This document shows, piece by piece, positions 1-12,161 of a stretch of DNA of 64,000 nucleotides (positions are counted from its first letter, which is position 1; each line of letters begins with the position of its first letter). The notes under the pieces were generated by a model. It was not told where the DNA came from. It searched no databases and saw only the letters and a list, made by a program, of their open reading frames with translations. A program made the translations under genes and the position numbers. The DNA lies in NCBI GenBank assembly GCA_951640165.1, contig OX621234.1, positions 9,553,001 through 9,617,000 on the forward strand, written 5' to 3'. Source of the DNA: Pseudoips prasinana (taxonomy: Eukaryota; Arthropoda; Insecta; Lepidoptera; Nolidae).

Positions 1-1000
1 TGTGCTAGGGTCTGTACAACCGACGGTATGGCGCGATACTGCTACCATAGCGTTGAGCGTAAATAGCTTAGCGCGGATTGTCTTTATCTATTTATGGGTG
101 CTGGTTAGGAAGATCTCACACACACCAGTGAACTGCGCAGCCGTCCCGAAATGTTTCATTAAGGCTTCGTATACCGGTTCTTCTTCGCCGGTTTTGGGTA
201 ACAGTTTTATAAAAATCACCGTAAAAATACTAAATGTATTAACTTAGGTCTTAGCTGCTGCTTCTATACGGTTCCCCAATTTTTTAAGTAAAATTTCTCT
301 AGTTTGTAGTTGTGTGATGCTAATCACAACATAATTGTCAGCTTGGAAGGATTTTATAAGCCAAGCCGTTTTTCCAAATGTGGGAACCCTGTTTACTCCA
401 TTAATTTTTGTTCAGTCCTAGGCGTAAAGTACATTTTGCTTTGAGAATCCCGAGATGGTTTCAGCCTATTTCTAGGATTTTGAGGACAAGCATCATTTTG
501 TACATCGGGCGTTGATTACTATAGAGCATTTAAAGGTCTTAAATTTAACCTGGCCAATACACGTTGTTCCTTCTTCATCCAAAGCTAGAAATTCTTCTAT
601 CGCGCTTTAAATTGTCGTGCAATAATTTATGATGCCTCATCTTAATGTTTTGGAGGTGTCATTGTTGTGTATAACAACATCCGTCGCCTTGAGTGCCTCA
701 TCTCTCAGTATTTCTGCATAATGTTCTTTCTACTCTCTTATTTAATTTAACCAAATTTGACTAACATATTACTCCTTAAATATATACATGGACTCTTGCG
801 TGTTTCTCAGAATGGTAGGCAGATACAAGACTTCCACTAGAACACTTCTATTGTCTCTTTCACTCTCATTACTATTTAAGCGGGTTGGTTTAGGGATTAT
901 TACTTATTTTCTCAAAATAGTTTCAAAAACTAGGTCGGATTTATATTTGGTAGGTAACCGTCCGAAACCCACAACTATTTACACACCGATAATGAACTAG
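1..1000 (-). pseudogene. Endogenous viral element: helicase part of an alphavirus-like RNA virus replicase
   Basis: Minus-strand reading shows landmarks of a superfamily 1 viral RNA helicase. A degenerate P-loop reads VPTFGKTAW (387 to 361), followed by a TREILLKKL-like segment. A motif II/III-like EALMKHFG lies at 168 to 145, and a motif VI-like VAVSRHT at 45 to 25. All three share one frame, which is broken by stop codons at 244-246 and 88-90. Upstream, near 410-420, the readable frame changes, and protein-like but stop-ridden reading continues to about 800, perhaps 1000. The distance between motif III and motif VI is much shorter than in known replicases, so an internal deletion is likely. 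Helicases of this kind occur in virga-, nege- and kita-like viruses; assignment to that group is inference. The copy is clearly dead. Any polymerase part would lie beyond the left edge. A cellular UPF1-like helicase is the alternative, but the motif VI wording favours a virus. Confidence 0.62.
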
Positions 1001-1244
1001 ACGTTTTGGCAACATAGACATTTAAAAACGTAGGAAGTTATACAACGTCCTCACCTATTTTGGGTTAAATAAAATGAGGTTAAATAAGTGAGCGAAACTT
1101 AACCTTATTAGAGCAAGGTAAAAAAGAAACGTATTACATGATTATTCCATATTAAGTGTAGGCCGCTGAATAAATCAATAGTAGTAGGTAGTGTTTCAAG
1201 TGCCTAAAGGTTGTTACTGAAACTGTGTGACAAACATAAGCAGA

Positions 1245-1286
1245 CATAGTCATGTCAATTGTCTATAGATATTTGACATGACTATG
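1245..1286. repeat. Short inverted repeat (hairpin)
   Basis: CATAGTCATGTCAA at 1245-1258 is the exact reverse complement of 1273-1286, with a 14-base loop. The rest of 1000-1470 holds nothing I recognise. Confidence 0.7.
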
Positions 1287-1472
1287 CCCGTGTCTTTTTT
1301 GAGGGTTAACCCATTTAGTGTAAATTCTCCAAAAAATTGCCGTTAGTAAATAATTTTAGTATACTTTCTTTTTCACGCGTACGCGTGAAGTGCGGAGCAG
1401 TTTCGGAAGTAGCAATTCCCAAGTCTTGTTCACAATATTCCTCTTTTTGCGTTATTCCTTATTTAGTAGAGG

Positions 1473-1770
1473 TAGCGTTCATTCGCTCAAAGAGCAGCCC
1501 GACTGGGGAAGTACCTCAACCTTACAGAAGACACTCCTTAATAATAACATTAATAATTTTAATGTTGTGTTTCCGAGTGTGAGTAAGGTCACCAGAGCTT
1601 ATTGAGGTGGGGGGAAGGGTCAGCAACACTTGTTTGCTGACTCTTAAAGGCCGGCAACGCACCCGCGACACCTCTGGTGATGCGACTGTCCATGTGCGGC
1701 GGTGATCAATTACCATCAGGTGCCCCACTAGCTCGTTTGTCGCCCTATGATATAAAAAAAAACAGCAGAG
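1473..1770 (+). mobile_element. LINE/SINE 3' tail (ggccggcaacgcac family)
   Basis: This segment carries the block 'cccgactggggaagtacct', then 'ggccggcaacgcacccgcg', then a 'taccatcaggtg' segment and a short A-run near 1757. It is about 270 bases and shares nearly all its sequence with 30690-30975. It is also related to the tails at 9660-10195 and 61135-61290, where reverse-transcriptase-like sequence precedes the tail. It is therefore probably a 5'-truncated non-LTR retrotransposon or a SINE with that tail. Confidence 0.7.
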
Positions 1771-2375
1771 TGGTAGGGAGCTGGGAGATGATTGTGCCTC
1801 AGAATGCGTCATATTAAATTTTGCAACTGGCTTAGTGACGCGGTTAACAACAAGACGAATGAAACTAATGTTTAGTTATGCAGCCTTTATTCACTATTGT
1901 TTATACACTTGTATTATTAAAGCTACGCATATCAGTTGCAGGTTTATGTTATAGCAATAATATGGGTATTTCAACAATTTCGAATCGTTGAACTTCTTTA
2001 TCTAGAGTGCAGCACGTGTTCCATTGGCTGATATGTGATGCAATCGCTGAACATTAATTCAATTAGTATTGTTGAAACTGCTGATATAAATGAATTTAAC
2101 GCAATACATTGGTGAGAAGTGGCTTACCTTAAAACTGTGAGCGTAACACATACAAAATGGCTTATACTTAATAGCTGGCTAACTTCTACTCCTCCACTCC
2201 ACCAAAAGAGGACTTTGACCGGATATTCCTTGACGGAAAACAGAAGTACAAGATCAAGGTATGACCATACATGCCAAAGAGCATTGTAGTGCAGCATTAT
2301 AGGTCTTATAAGATTATTTCAGCGCTGAGAGAGAAATCTACGATGGTGAAGTAGGAATTGACTGTATATCACACC

Positions 2376-2553
2376 AATATTATAAAGGCGAAAGTTTGTG
2401 AGTGTGTGGGTGTATATGTTTGTTACTTCTTCACGTCTAAACGGCTAGAGCGATTTTAATAAAATTTGGTATGGAGTTAGCTGACACCCTGGATTAACAC
2501 ATAGGCTATAATTTATAAAGTTTAACGCGGGTAAAACCGCGGGGCACAGCTAG
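2376..2553 (+). mobile_element. Helitron-like element, family 1
   Basis: A short non-autonomous element of the type seen again at 15510, 29130, 31712 and 61505. The 3' end shows a CGCGG/CCGCG hairpin (2526-2530 with 2537-2541) a few bases before a terminal CTAG, the Helitron hallmark. The body includes 'gtatggagttagctgacac'. No coding capacity. Confidence 0.75.
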
Positions 2554-2867
2554 TATTATTATAACGCTACTATCTACTGAACGGTCATCTTAGCCGGGCT
2601 AGACCGAGAATGCCACCTTTGATTTCCGTTCTCGTATTCACACTTGTTGATTCACCTTTATCTTAGTCCAAATATACCAGTGGAGGGCCGAGATGAACAT
2701 TAAACCGATTTTTATGGCATTTTATTTGTAAGATTATCTTTAATCCTTCTGAGACACTACCATTATTTTATTATATTTACTAATATAATTATAATAAATG
2801 AATAACTATCTTGGGGCAAGTAACACATTGAGTAGTATATTGAGTAGTTAAGTATAGTTCTAACTTG

Positions 2868-2948
2868 GCGGACTGTGTCTGGTTGCCAAGGTACAGTCTG
2901 CCTGGTTTGGGATCAGATGCCACTGTGTTAGTTGCCCCAATATATGTA
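2868..2948. mobile_element. Fragment of the 'gttgtctggttaccatagtac' SINE family
   Basis: The segment around 'ggttgccaaggtacagtct' through 'gtgttagttgcccc' resembles 31640-31705, 56238-56285 and, in reverse, the start of the SINEs at 6045 and 50955. Only part of the element is present. Confidence 0.45.
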
Positions 2949-3300
2949 TTCGTTTATTTATTACTAGCTGTCCCGGCAATCTCCTTATGCCATATTTTTT
3001 CGAACAAATAAAAATCAAAGTCTCATAGTCTTCTATCCCATTCGCACACAAAATTTTCAGATATTTTAAAATATTTGAACACACAAACAAGATTTATCCA
3101 ATTTGGTGCAGTCGTTTGGGAGCTGTGAGCGTACAAACATTTATATAGATGTATTCTACATATGTAAGAAATTTGACCAATAAATTACTATTTGATTATT
3201 TGTAAAAATTTAAGATATTTTAAAAACCATTTCAATTCTATTCGTTTTTTTCGTGTACTTTCACCAATTCGACAAATGTTTGTGATCTGATTGCGTCATC

Positions 3301-4780
3301 ATATCACCCGAAAGACGTCCACTGCTGGACAAAGGCCTCCCCTAAGAATCTCGACCATGGCCGGTCTTGTGCTGCCTGCAACCAGGTGACCACAAATAAA
3401 GTTTTGTAAAGATTGGTTAGTAATCTTACGAATTACTGGCAGTGCCCGCGGACTTAGTTCCGCGTTATAAATATTTTTGTCCCTGCCCTTTTGTCCCGCG
3501 TAATACTTCGAGTTAAAACTAGGGATAAATAAAAATTATGATGATGAATCATAGCCTCTTTATAATATAAGTATAGATTCACCAATGATGTAATATATAG
3601 GGAAATTTTAATCGTAATAGTGTGAAAAACATTTACAAAAAAGACGATAATTGATCAGTTATCCCGCGGGGTGAAAAATGTTTAAATTACTAAAATGACT
3701 ATTAAAAAATAGGTGTTGGTGATATAAGGGTAAAAATTTAAGGTTGTGTGTATTTTAATGCCACATTATATAAAAATAAAAAAATACCAATAATTAAAAA
3801 AAATGTTAAGTGTAAACAACCCTTATGACTTAGGGGTATGAAACATAGATGAATATGCATATAAAATTTGGTAAAAATCAGAAAAGCCGCTTCGAAGGAG
3901 TTAGGTAACTAACATTGTGACACGAGAATATTATATATTAGATTAGGAAATTAGCAATCGGAAAAAGTCGGGTGTGGTTACGCTTAAATATTAACTGCCT
4001 AGATAGTCGATAAAATTAACATGTTCAAAACATAATCATCATATCAGGAGAAAGACGTCCACTGCTGGACAAAGGCCTCCCCTAAGAATCTCGACCATGG
4101 CCGGTCTTGTGCTGCCTGCAACCAGGTGACCACAAATAAAGTTTTGTAAAGATTGGTTAGTAATCTTACGAATTACTAGCAGTGCCCGCGGACTTAGTTC
4201 CGCGTTATAAATATTTTTGTCCCTGCCCGTTTGTCCCGCGTAATACTTCGAGTTAAAACTAGGGATAAATAAAAATTATGATGATGAATCATAGCCTCTT
4301 TATAATATAAGTATAGATTCACCAATGATGTAATATATAGGGAAATTTTAATCGTAATAGTGTGAAAAACATTTACAAAAAAGACGATAATTGATCAGTT
4401 ATCCCGCGGGGTGAAAAATGTTTAAATTACTAAAATGACTATTAAAAAATAGGTGTTGGTGATATAAGGGTAAAAATTTAAGGTTGTGTGTATTTTGATG
4501 CCACATTATATAAAAATAAAAAAATACCAATAATTAAAAAAAATGTTAAGTGTAAACAACCCTTATGACTTAGGGGTATGAAACATAGATGAATATGCAT
4601 ATAAAATTTGGTAAAAATCAGAAAAGCCGCTTCGAAGGAGTTAGGTAACTAACATTGTGACACGAGAATATTATATATTAGATTAGGAAATTAGCAATCG
4701 GAAAAAGTCGGGTGTGGTTACGCTTAAATATTAACTGCCTAGATAGTCGATAAAATTAACATGTTCAAAACATAATCATC
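3301..4780 (+). repeat. Tandem duplication, 740-bp unit, two near-identical copies
   Basis: 3301-4040 and 4041-4780 are head-to-tail copies that I saw differing at only a handful of bases. Examples are the third base of 'gaaagac'-flanking 'cacccg' versus 'caggag', one c/a change in 'attactggcag', and 'attttaatg' versus 'attttgatg'. Each unit begins with the LINE-tail block 'gacgtccactgctggac'. A third copy starts at 4781 but diverges after about 35 bases. No gene lies inside. Confidence 0.92.
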
Positions 4781-4935
4781 ATATCAGGAGAAAGACGTCC
4801 ACTGCTGGACAAAGGTATACCTCAAAGATCTCCACAACGGCCCGTGCTGCCCCCCTCTAGCGCATCTAGCTTTGCGAGAGTGCGGTCCACCTTGTAGGGG
4901 GCCTACCGGCCTACCCACGCTCCTTTAGGTTGCAA
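4781..4935 (+). mobile_element. LINE 3' tail ('actgctggac' family)
   Basis: 'gaaagacgtccactgctgg' is followed by 'gatctccacaacggcc' and 'ttgtagggggcctacc'. This order is shared with 16383-16560 and, on the minus strand, 52999-53085. It is a truncated non-LTR retrotransposon end. Confidence 0.65.
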
Positions 4936-5260
4936 CTACGTGTCTTCAAAATAAACTAAGATCGACTGTGCAATAAGTTTATAACTTATGAAGTTATCAA
5001 TTTCATATAATTGGTTCTTATCACCAACTTCAAATGTAATCCTTCAGTGCAGAACTGAAATTATTTATGTAATACTTTTTATTTGTTTTTTTTTCTAACA
5101 GTTTAGTATTATCTTTATTTTAAGCTTACGGGTGCAAACATTTGCAGTCAAAGTAAATCTTATGTATCCCATATAAAGTTCAATATTGGACGCAGTCGCC
5201 AATTGGATTAGCTAGTTACGTAGGCACCGGGTAGACTTTGGGTGGTGTCGGAGAGGTTTA
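4936..5260. other. Unrecognised AT-rich spacer
   Basis: I see no exon, repeat relative or RNA gene here. Confidence 0.5.
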
Positions 5261-5640
5261 GAAGTTAAATCGCATCCGTAAAATCATATGTGGATAGAGT
5301 TAAAAATATATATATATCAAATTATACCTAATGATGATTTAGATGGTATATAAAAAAAATCGCATTTGTAAAATTGTGTGTGAATAAAGATAAAAATGCA
5401 TATTGAAAAACATAACAACGAATAGATGTAATAAAAAAAAAATCTCTGGATTTCCATTTTGTGGATTCCTTAACTAGATTTTGGGTGATTTCAGAAGTTA
5501 AATCGCATTCGTAAAATCATATGTGGAAAAAGTTAAAAATAAATATATTAAATCATACATAAGGATGATTTAGATGGTATATTAAAAAAATCGCAGTTAT
5601 AAAGTGTGTGTGGATAAAGTTAAAAATAAATATATCAAAA
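5261..5640 (+). repeat. Degenerate tandem repeat, period about 233 bp
   Basis: 'gaagttaaatcgcat' recurs at 5261 and 5494. Each half contains an internal repeat of 'tgtggataaagttaaaaat'. The following 5640-6044 holds nothing recognised. Confidence 0.7.
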
Positions 5641-6044
5641 TGGTATGAACAACCCTTAGGTACATATATTATGTAGTTCGTCTATCTGTCACAAATGTAT
5701 AGGCTGTCTGAAGGAGGTTGCTGAACGCGATAGCGATGCCATAAGTACAATGGTCTTCATATCAAATGTCTCTATATGTGTACACTAGAAATAGAATTCT
5801 ATTTATGTCTGTGTAACTACTAATGGCAGCCAGTTTATATGTTGCATGTTGTTGAACCTCTTGCAAATGGAAAATTACAAAGAACAAATTGATTCATTGC
5901 AAAAGATCACGAGGTTAGGGTATAAAGTAAGTAGTACATATTGAAACTTCTAGTTGAATATTATATTAAAGACCTTGGTTTATATGGTATTGTGTATTTA
6001 TGCTGCGTAGTTTCTGACTAAAAATTATATAATAATAATATCCT

Positions 6045-6262
6045 GGGACATTATTTACACGCGGCAATCTGATCCCAAACTAAGCGGAGTATACTACTTT
6101 TCTTTTGTATATACATACTTATATAGATAATTGCACCCAGACTCGGGACAAACAGACATATTTATGCATACAAATATCTGTCCTGGGTGGGAATAGAACC
6201 CACGACCTCCGGCGTGAAAAGCAAGCATTTGCTAACCACGCCAACAGGCCCGACACGTCATC
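6045..6262 (-). mobile_element. tRNA-derived SINE, minus strand
   Basis: Reading the minus strand, a Pol III-like head (reverse of 6180-6262) with a B-box-like 'gtgggttctattcccacc' is followed by a body matching 50955-51205. Shared body text includes 'atcccaaactaagc' and 'cttttcttttgta'. The same family recurs in fragments at 2868, 31640 and 56238. Confidence 0.7.
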
Positions 6263-6267
6263 AGCAT

Positions 6268-6530
6268 TATGTCATCCAAATGACCTCCACTGCTGGACAA
6301 AAGCTACCCCAAAAGAATTCCACAATGGAGTTACGTCCATCATTTAGAGGGATATGCCATTATCGCAATGCTTGGCAGACGGGTCGGCGATCGCAATATG
6401 ATGGTCGTAGTACAGAGAAAGACTGCTGCCGTTTTTCTGAGAAATATTTCCTCGGGACGACTTCTACAGCTCCCATGGGATGAGATGGGGTGGTGATATT
6501 CTATGCCATCAGTTACACAGAAAAATACAA
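6268..6530 (+). mobile_element. LINE 3' region ('tcgcaatatgatggtcgtag' family)
   Basis: Shared with 50283-50535 on the same strand and 12655-12895 on the opposite strand. Common blocks are 'ctgctggacaaa', a 'gcgatcgcaatat' stretch, and 'cccatgggatgagatgg' followed by 'ggtgatatt'. The open frames across it are repeat-borne and broken. Confidence 0.65.
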
Positions 6531-6602
6531 ACGAACAAAACAACACAAAACGGGGATGCAATTTGCAGTTCTCGCAAAAATATGCACATTCAAGAAGGAC
6601 AA

Positions 6603-6807
6603 TCTATATATATAAAATCAATGCCACTTTTCGTTGTAATGTTATAACTCAACAACGCCTTTACCGATTTGGTTAATTTTGGTCTTGAATTATTCGTGGA
6701 AGTCCAGGGAAGGTTTGTACGTAGAGAAAATTTAAAAATGTCTTGAAAAAGTGTAAAATTTTTATTACTGTGCCTTATACGTAGCGAAGCACGTACCGGG
6801 CCGCTAG
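6603..6807 (+). mobile_element. Helitron-like element, family 2
   Basis: Starts TCTATATATATAAA and ends CTAG after 'cacgtaccgggccg'. A subterminal TACGT/ACGTA hairpin flanks 'agcgaagc'. The body includes 'ccgatttggttaattttgg'. Same family as 15793, 17076 and 17346. This copy lacks about 60 bases of the body seen in the others. Confidence 0.78.
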
Positions 6808-7277
6808 TACATATATACAAGCAATTTTACATATACCAGTGTGATTCCCAAAATTTGTGTCGAATCCGTTTGCGTTTTCCGTGTGTGCCGTTTGTGTCCG
6901 TCGACTCCATGTTTGTAAATTCCTACGTGATACAGGGAAAATATTACCCTAATACGTACGGTATATTTAAAAAAAAATCGAATTGAAAACTGCTGGCAAC
7001 TGTCTGTTAACATATCCAATACATAAAGTGGATCACCCCTATAATATGGCTGTGTTAACATAGTTCTCTACTGCGTTTGAGTAATGAAATCGCGTCTGAT
7101 GGAAAGATTCCGTTCTTTTATTGATTGAACAAGTAGAAAACCACCATTCCTATACCCTGCCAAGCTAGTGCTTCGGTTTGTACCTACATATTAATACGAA
7201 ATAGGTTTTATTGACCTAATATTGACATACATTTTGTGAACATACGCATGTCATCCGAATCATGGATATAAAGGGTA
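6808..7277. other. No recognised feature
   Basis: Intergenic or intronic AT-rich DNA; the open frames here lack any recognisable protein. Confidence 0.4.
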
Positions 7278-7838
7278 GTATTTAAACGAGTGACTGTAAA
7301 TTAAACAAAAAGCAACTAACAAAATATATTAATTTGAGTTACTTAAAATACATTTCTTCGCTTTGACCAATCAGATAGATCAGAGGCTTGTGCGGCGGAC
7401 TTCAAGCGCTATTGTTTTGTTTAGATTTGCATTGTAAGTCTCCTGAAAAATTCAAAAAGCTCCAAAAATTATGGGATTTTTGAAAACTTTCCACCAATTT
7501 TCACCAACAATAGTGTCTAGCATGATGGTCACAGTTCTAACCTAACCCAAATAACTTCCGGAAAACTCGTCTCTATCTAAAATGGAGGTTGCCCTCTCAG
7601 TATTTCTAGTCGCTCACTTAGTAATTTAGTCGCACGGGTAGAATTTTGATATCTGAAATGGATTAATTAAAACCCACTATTTGTAAGCTCGTTCTGGATT
7701 TTATTATTAATCAATATTCGTCGTTATTTTAGTTAATTATCGGCTTACTCAAATTCATGCCGTTCAAGTTATTAAAACAGTATCTCATCATCAGTCGCTA
7801 AGTATTTTTGTATACGATCGTTTTATAATTCCCCGAAT
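7278..7838 (+). repeat. Unnamed dispersed repeat, copy 1
   Basis: About 560 bases nearly identical in order and content to 13194-13875. Shared text includes 'tcttcgctttgaccaatcag', 'gtgcggcggacttcaagc' and 'cagtatctcatcatcagtcg'. No terminal repeats or coding frame are evident. Confidence 0.85.
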
Positions 7839-9659
7839 ATAAATAGTTTATAGATTTTTATTTTACTATTTTTATTATTTTGGGACAGTACGAGTCAAGT
7901 CGACTCCAAATACTCGGATTACATGAGGTATTGCTTAAAAATAGCACACTAATCACTTTTGCAAGTTTATTGCCTTCTGTTTCTCCACATCGTCGTTTAA
8001 TCTTACATCGTATTCAGAGATTGCTAGAACCCAAAACCCCAATTCTCATACGAAGTACTTCGCAGAAATGTGGTTATTACAAGTACGAAAATCACTATTG
8101 ACGGTCGAAACCGGTTTTTAATCACGTTTTGGGTTTTGTAAAGAGTGAGGTGTAAAAATTTACAATTACCCCCTTACTTATAAAAAATTTGCGGCACTGA
8201 TAAGTTTGGTTTCTGTCATAGCTTCATTTCAGTTTCGATCGAATAAGATAATCCATTAGATAGCAAATCATTGTTTGAACTTATAAATAATTACTTAAGC
8301 GAATTCATTAGCAGCCAGCATAACATCTCTTTGTGTAACACTAGCTGAGGTTTCATGTTGATGTCTGGATAATGAATACGGGTTGTTGCTACCGTCTGGC
8401 TGTCACAATTTTCCTCTTATTAATGATAAGCAAAATTTACTACTGGAATATTATAGGGACAATGACTGATGAATAGGTTTGCTCTTTAAGTAGACGTGCA
8501 CTACTGGACAATGGCCTCTCCAAGTTTTCCACGATGAAATTGTGCTCTTCGAGAGAAATATTATATTGTTTATGAGCTTTTGACACACTTTCTATTGGAA
8601 TCTAATCAAACTGACCCATTGGATATTTTCTTGGTGAACCCCTAAATATACTCTTGGTTCTTTTGAATTGGACATTAAAGAGAGTGCGTTGCAATTCTCT
8701 CATTTTTGAAGCTGTCGCCTCCTTATAAAATTCTTCCGCTTTGCTCTGGGCGGAAGTCCAACTACTTTTTCTAACGCCTCTTTGTTTCTTTGATCTTTAT
8801 CTTATAAGAAATATGAAATGGGTAGCATTAAAAATTATATTGTAACTGGCACTTGAATTACCTTATGAACTTAAAAAGTACTTAATTCAACAATATAATA
8901 AACACGATGAATATTTTGAGAATAATATCTTAAAAATATTTTCTATTAACGCTTCAAAAACTGTTTTTTTTTTAAATAGCATTAATCGTCTAAATACCTA
9001 AAACTACTTATAGTAAAGTTTCAAAAAAACGCATATAAGTCTATTTAAGATACGTACTTAACTCTTAGCACTGCCATACAGAGTGCCAATTTTGTTATTC
9101 TATGAATGCTACCAAGCAACGGCAGAAAATATCGAATAGGGTTTTGTTTTGTCGTAGGGTTTGATTTCAATCATTAATTTACAGTAAATTAAACTCACTG
9201 AGATCGGCCATACCTCTATCGGCACCTAACAAATATAGTACATCGTATTACAAGAACTCTGTATAGATATGTGCATTAATAAGTAAACGAAGAAATACAA
9301 AAAGAAGCATAAAAGGAAACTAGGTGCTACAAACTCCAAGCCTGTTTCCTCTTTTGTCTATCTTCCTCATTCCGTTTCGGAAGTGTATGTAAACAATACG
9401 CATTTGTTCCAATCTGACTTTGTATTGTAATACGGAAATACTACTCGTTGCGTCTCGTTGCGAGAAACGTTTTCAAGACACGTTGTGAACTTGCCAAATA
9501 TTCTCTTCCTGGTCTTTATGATATAATCTAAGTCACTGTATAAAAACTAATGTGTAACGTCTCGTTGGCTTATTTCAAGAACTCATTTACCGCAGAAAAT
9601 CACTAAATGCGTTTTTATCTATTATTTTATTTATGATTCATTTTGACACATTATACAAA
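7839..9659. other. Mostly unrecognised AT-rich DNA
   Basis: At 8490-8550 there is a weak relative of the 'actgctggac' LINE tail. Otherwise I see no exon, RNA gene or repeat relative. Confidence 0.4.
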
Positions 9660-10195
9660 ATATGAACGCGAAATATAGGCCGGTACATCAGTATCAACTT
9701 CTTCCTTTTGATCGCATTCAACGCCGGGCAGCTCAGCAGTATTCGCCGTTAGCGACGGGGATCTCACAGTTTGGCTTGATCCACTTGCCCTCCGGAGAGA
9801 CGTGGCATCTCTATGTGTCTTTCAGCGAATTTGTCACGGGGAGTGTTCGGTGCAATTGATAGAACTTATACCAGCCACAACGTTCCGACACAGACCCTCT
9901 CGCTTGGGATGGAAATTTCATCCATATCACCTGCATGAATGGTCGTCTAACACCACGACCGTGCGTTTCACAAGAAACTTATTACCGCACACTAAAACTG
10001 TGTGGAATCAATTAACTGCGGAGGTTTTTCCGATCCGGTATGACATGGCAATCATCAAGAAGCGAGCCTATTGCTTACTCAAAGGCTGGCAACGTACTTG
10101 GAGCCCTTCTAGTGTTGCAGATGTCCATGGACGGCGCTGAAATCTTACCATCTTGTGACCCGGTTGCTCGTTTTTCTTACTATTATATAAAAAAA
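9660..10195 (+). mobile_element. LINE remnant: reverse transcriptase C-terminus and 3' tail
   Basis: Two overlapping frames carry the end of a non-LTR retrotransposon ORF2. A LLPFDRIQRRAAQ segment (about 9694-9732) is followed, after a frameshift, by LALRRDVASLCVF (near 9785) and then ELIPATTF. Further on come SRNFLP-like RNLLPHTKTVWNQL and VFPIRYDM. This is the usual post-thumb C-terminal region of jockey/CR1-like elements in insects. It runs into a 'ggctggcaacgtac' tail and an A-run at about 10187-10195. It is broken and 5'-truncated. Confidence 0.8.
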
Positions 10196-11949
10196 AAGGA
10201 ATATTCGGATGATTATCGAATATTTCTTAACAATATATTTGTTTGGGTTATGTCAAGATATTGTGAGTTATTTAGCTTTGTTATGTTTTCATTTCACTAC
10301 GAGGTATTTACAGTTTATGGTAACTGTGTAGTAAGAAGTTTTATTGACACCATCATTCTAATTGTTGTGTTAATAAATACAATAGTTTATATGAGGTGTC
10401 GTAACGCCTTCGTCATACGTAACACGTGCCAGGCAAATCAGCAATGGTTTTGCTGCCATTTGATAACAGTAATGAGTAATAAGCGTGATACAAGTACATT
10501 TTTATATTTAATTATCGCCCCGGCTTTGCAGTAGTAGATACTAAATAAACGAGGTCTGCAAGGCATTTTGCTGCTTGTAAATATTGAGCTAAGTCTTTAT
10601 TTGTACGTTGATTTAAATGTTACATTTGCTGTGTCCGAGTTTGATGAATTTAGGTAGACGAACTCATGAGTGTGATCACTACCACTGTGTCAAATTTGAA
10701 GTAGATTGGTTGAGCCGTTTAGGAGGACGAGCACATAAGTCGCCTAAGAATGAGCTTACACTCGGCTCAATAAAAACACAAATGACTTATATAGGCAAAT
10801 ATGTTATTTATTGATTTTATAGGTATTATTACAAATGTCTTTCAGTGAGTATACAGAACCAAAACTGAACGTCATTATGGCACGGTAAATAGAACATTTA
10901 TAAACAAGTATTAATATTAATTGACATTTAAATAACATTTAAACATTAAATATTAGATTACATTACTGTGATTTTGTTAGATCTCCAATTTTTTTAAATA
11001 AAATGGCTGTAGCTTTGTTAAGAATAGATTGTAGAGTAGAAGAAGAAGAAAAAAGATTTATTGAAAAATTGCACAGACAACAAAAATATAAAATAAAAAC
11101 AAAGACACTTGTTGTCCAATGGTAGCATCCCAGCATTTGCTAAAACATTTTATTGTTCTAGCGCTAGTAGGTATACGATTCGTAACCTATTTGCCACCCT
11201 TCGGAGAGATCATTGCCCTGTAGACAGTAATAGACATGATACACCTCTTTTCGATTATTAACTGAAACCTTAGCAAATGCAATTATCCACACAAAAGAAT
11301 CGTGATATCTGGGACAGGATTCGCTTGACGGTTGATCGCCTATTATTAGTGTCATTCTAGTTCAGTTTATATACTAATTACTTCTGGTATTACAACTTTC
11401 ACCGTGGATTACATTACTGCCTGCATACCAAAGCGGCGGCAACTCTGTCATTACTTGCCAGTCGTAGTCGTACTCTGCCCTATCGCAAATCGTAATACGT
11501 GTAGGGCGAGCCCCCAATGAACTTGTGTTACGACCCGATCGCGCCTTTATTATCAGCTGTCATACCTTTACCACTGTACGCGTCTTATCGCTGAGTATCG
11601 CAAAACGAAGTGTACAAACGACAAACAGAAACGTGTGAAGCGAACCTTGGTATTGGGGGCTCGGTATTCCTCCACTACACAGAACCGGTGGAACGCGGTT
11701 CCTAGCCCGATCAGAATGACGAAACGATATAGTTCGTCAGGCGGTGCACGCCGAGCTCTCAGTGTGAGGCTGTCCGTTGGCCGCGTTAGGCGCGTATTCA
11801 TTACCGCGCCAGCCATAGGCACACTCGAATTTATATATATATATATACGATCTGATAATTATAGTTCCAAAGAAGAAATTCATCTGTGATTTTAATTTTA
11901 AATAGTTTAAGTATATTTGTCTGATTTACACCGTTGTAAACTAGATAAA
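10196..11949. other. Unrecognised; possible 5' flank of the carrier gene near its right end
   Basis: No exon is recognised. 11400-11820 is richer in G+C and CpG than its surroundings and lies directly upstream of a plausible start codon at 11950, so it could hold a promoter. That is inference from position and composition only. A short TA run is at 11834-11848. Confidence 0.3.
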
Positions 11950-12036
11950 ATGTCTCTGGAGTTGGAGGAGTTAACTGTGACCACCGGCGATGTCTTCGAG
12001 GATTTCCTGGTCGTCTTCCGTCGCTGTTTGGCAAAG
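11950..12036 (+). CDS. Candidate first coding exon A (alternative N-terminus of the SCaMC-type carrier)
   Basis: ATG at 11950 in the context AAAATG opens 29 codons (MSLELEELTVTT to RRCLAK) that end exactly at AAG|gtaaat, a good donor. The phase is 0, which matches the carrier exon at 30425. The codons look protein-like and acidic at the start. I cannot name a homologue with certainty. No EF-hand is encoded, so if spliced straight to 30425 it would give a short carrier without the calcium-sensing domain. The long distance (18.4 kb) and the absence of transcript data keep this tentative; it may belong to another gene. Confidence 0.4.
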
Positions 12037-12161
12037 GTAAATGCATTCTAAATTCGGGTTCGCTAGGACAGCTGGTCGGGTCGATGCCAGTCACTAAATA
12101 TGTGGCATAGTGGTCGGATCCACAGTTTCGTAATTAAACTTTCGACTTTCATGCTACTAAA

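Noticed and set aside
10040..10534. 164-codon frame
   Set aside because: Its start lies in a LINE tail in the wrong frame and the rest has no recognisable similarity.
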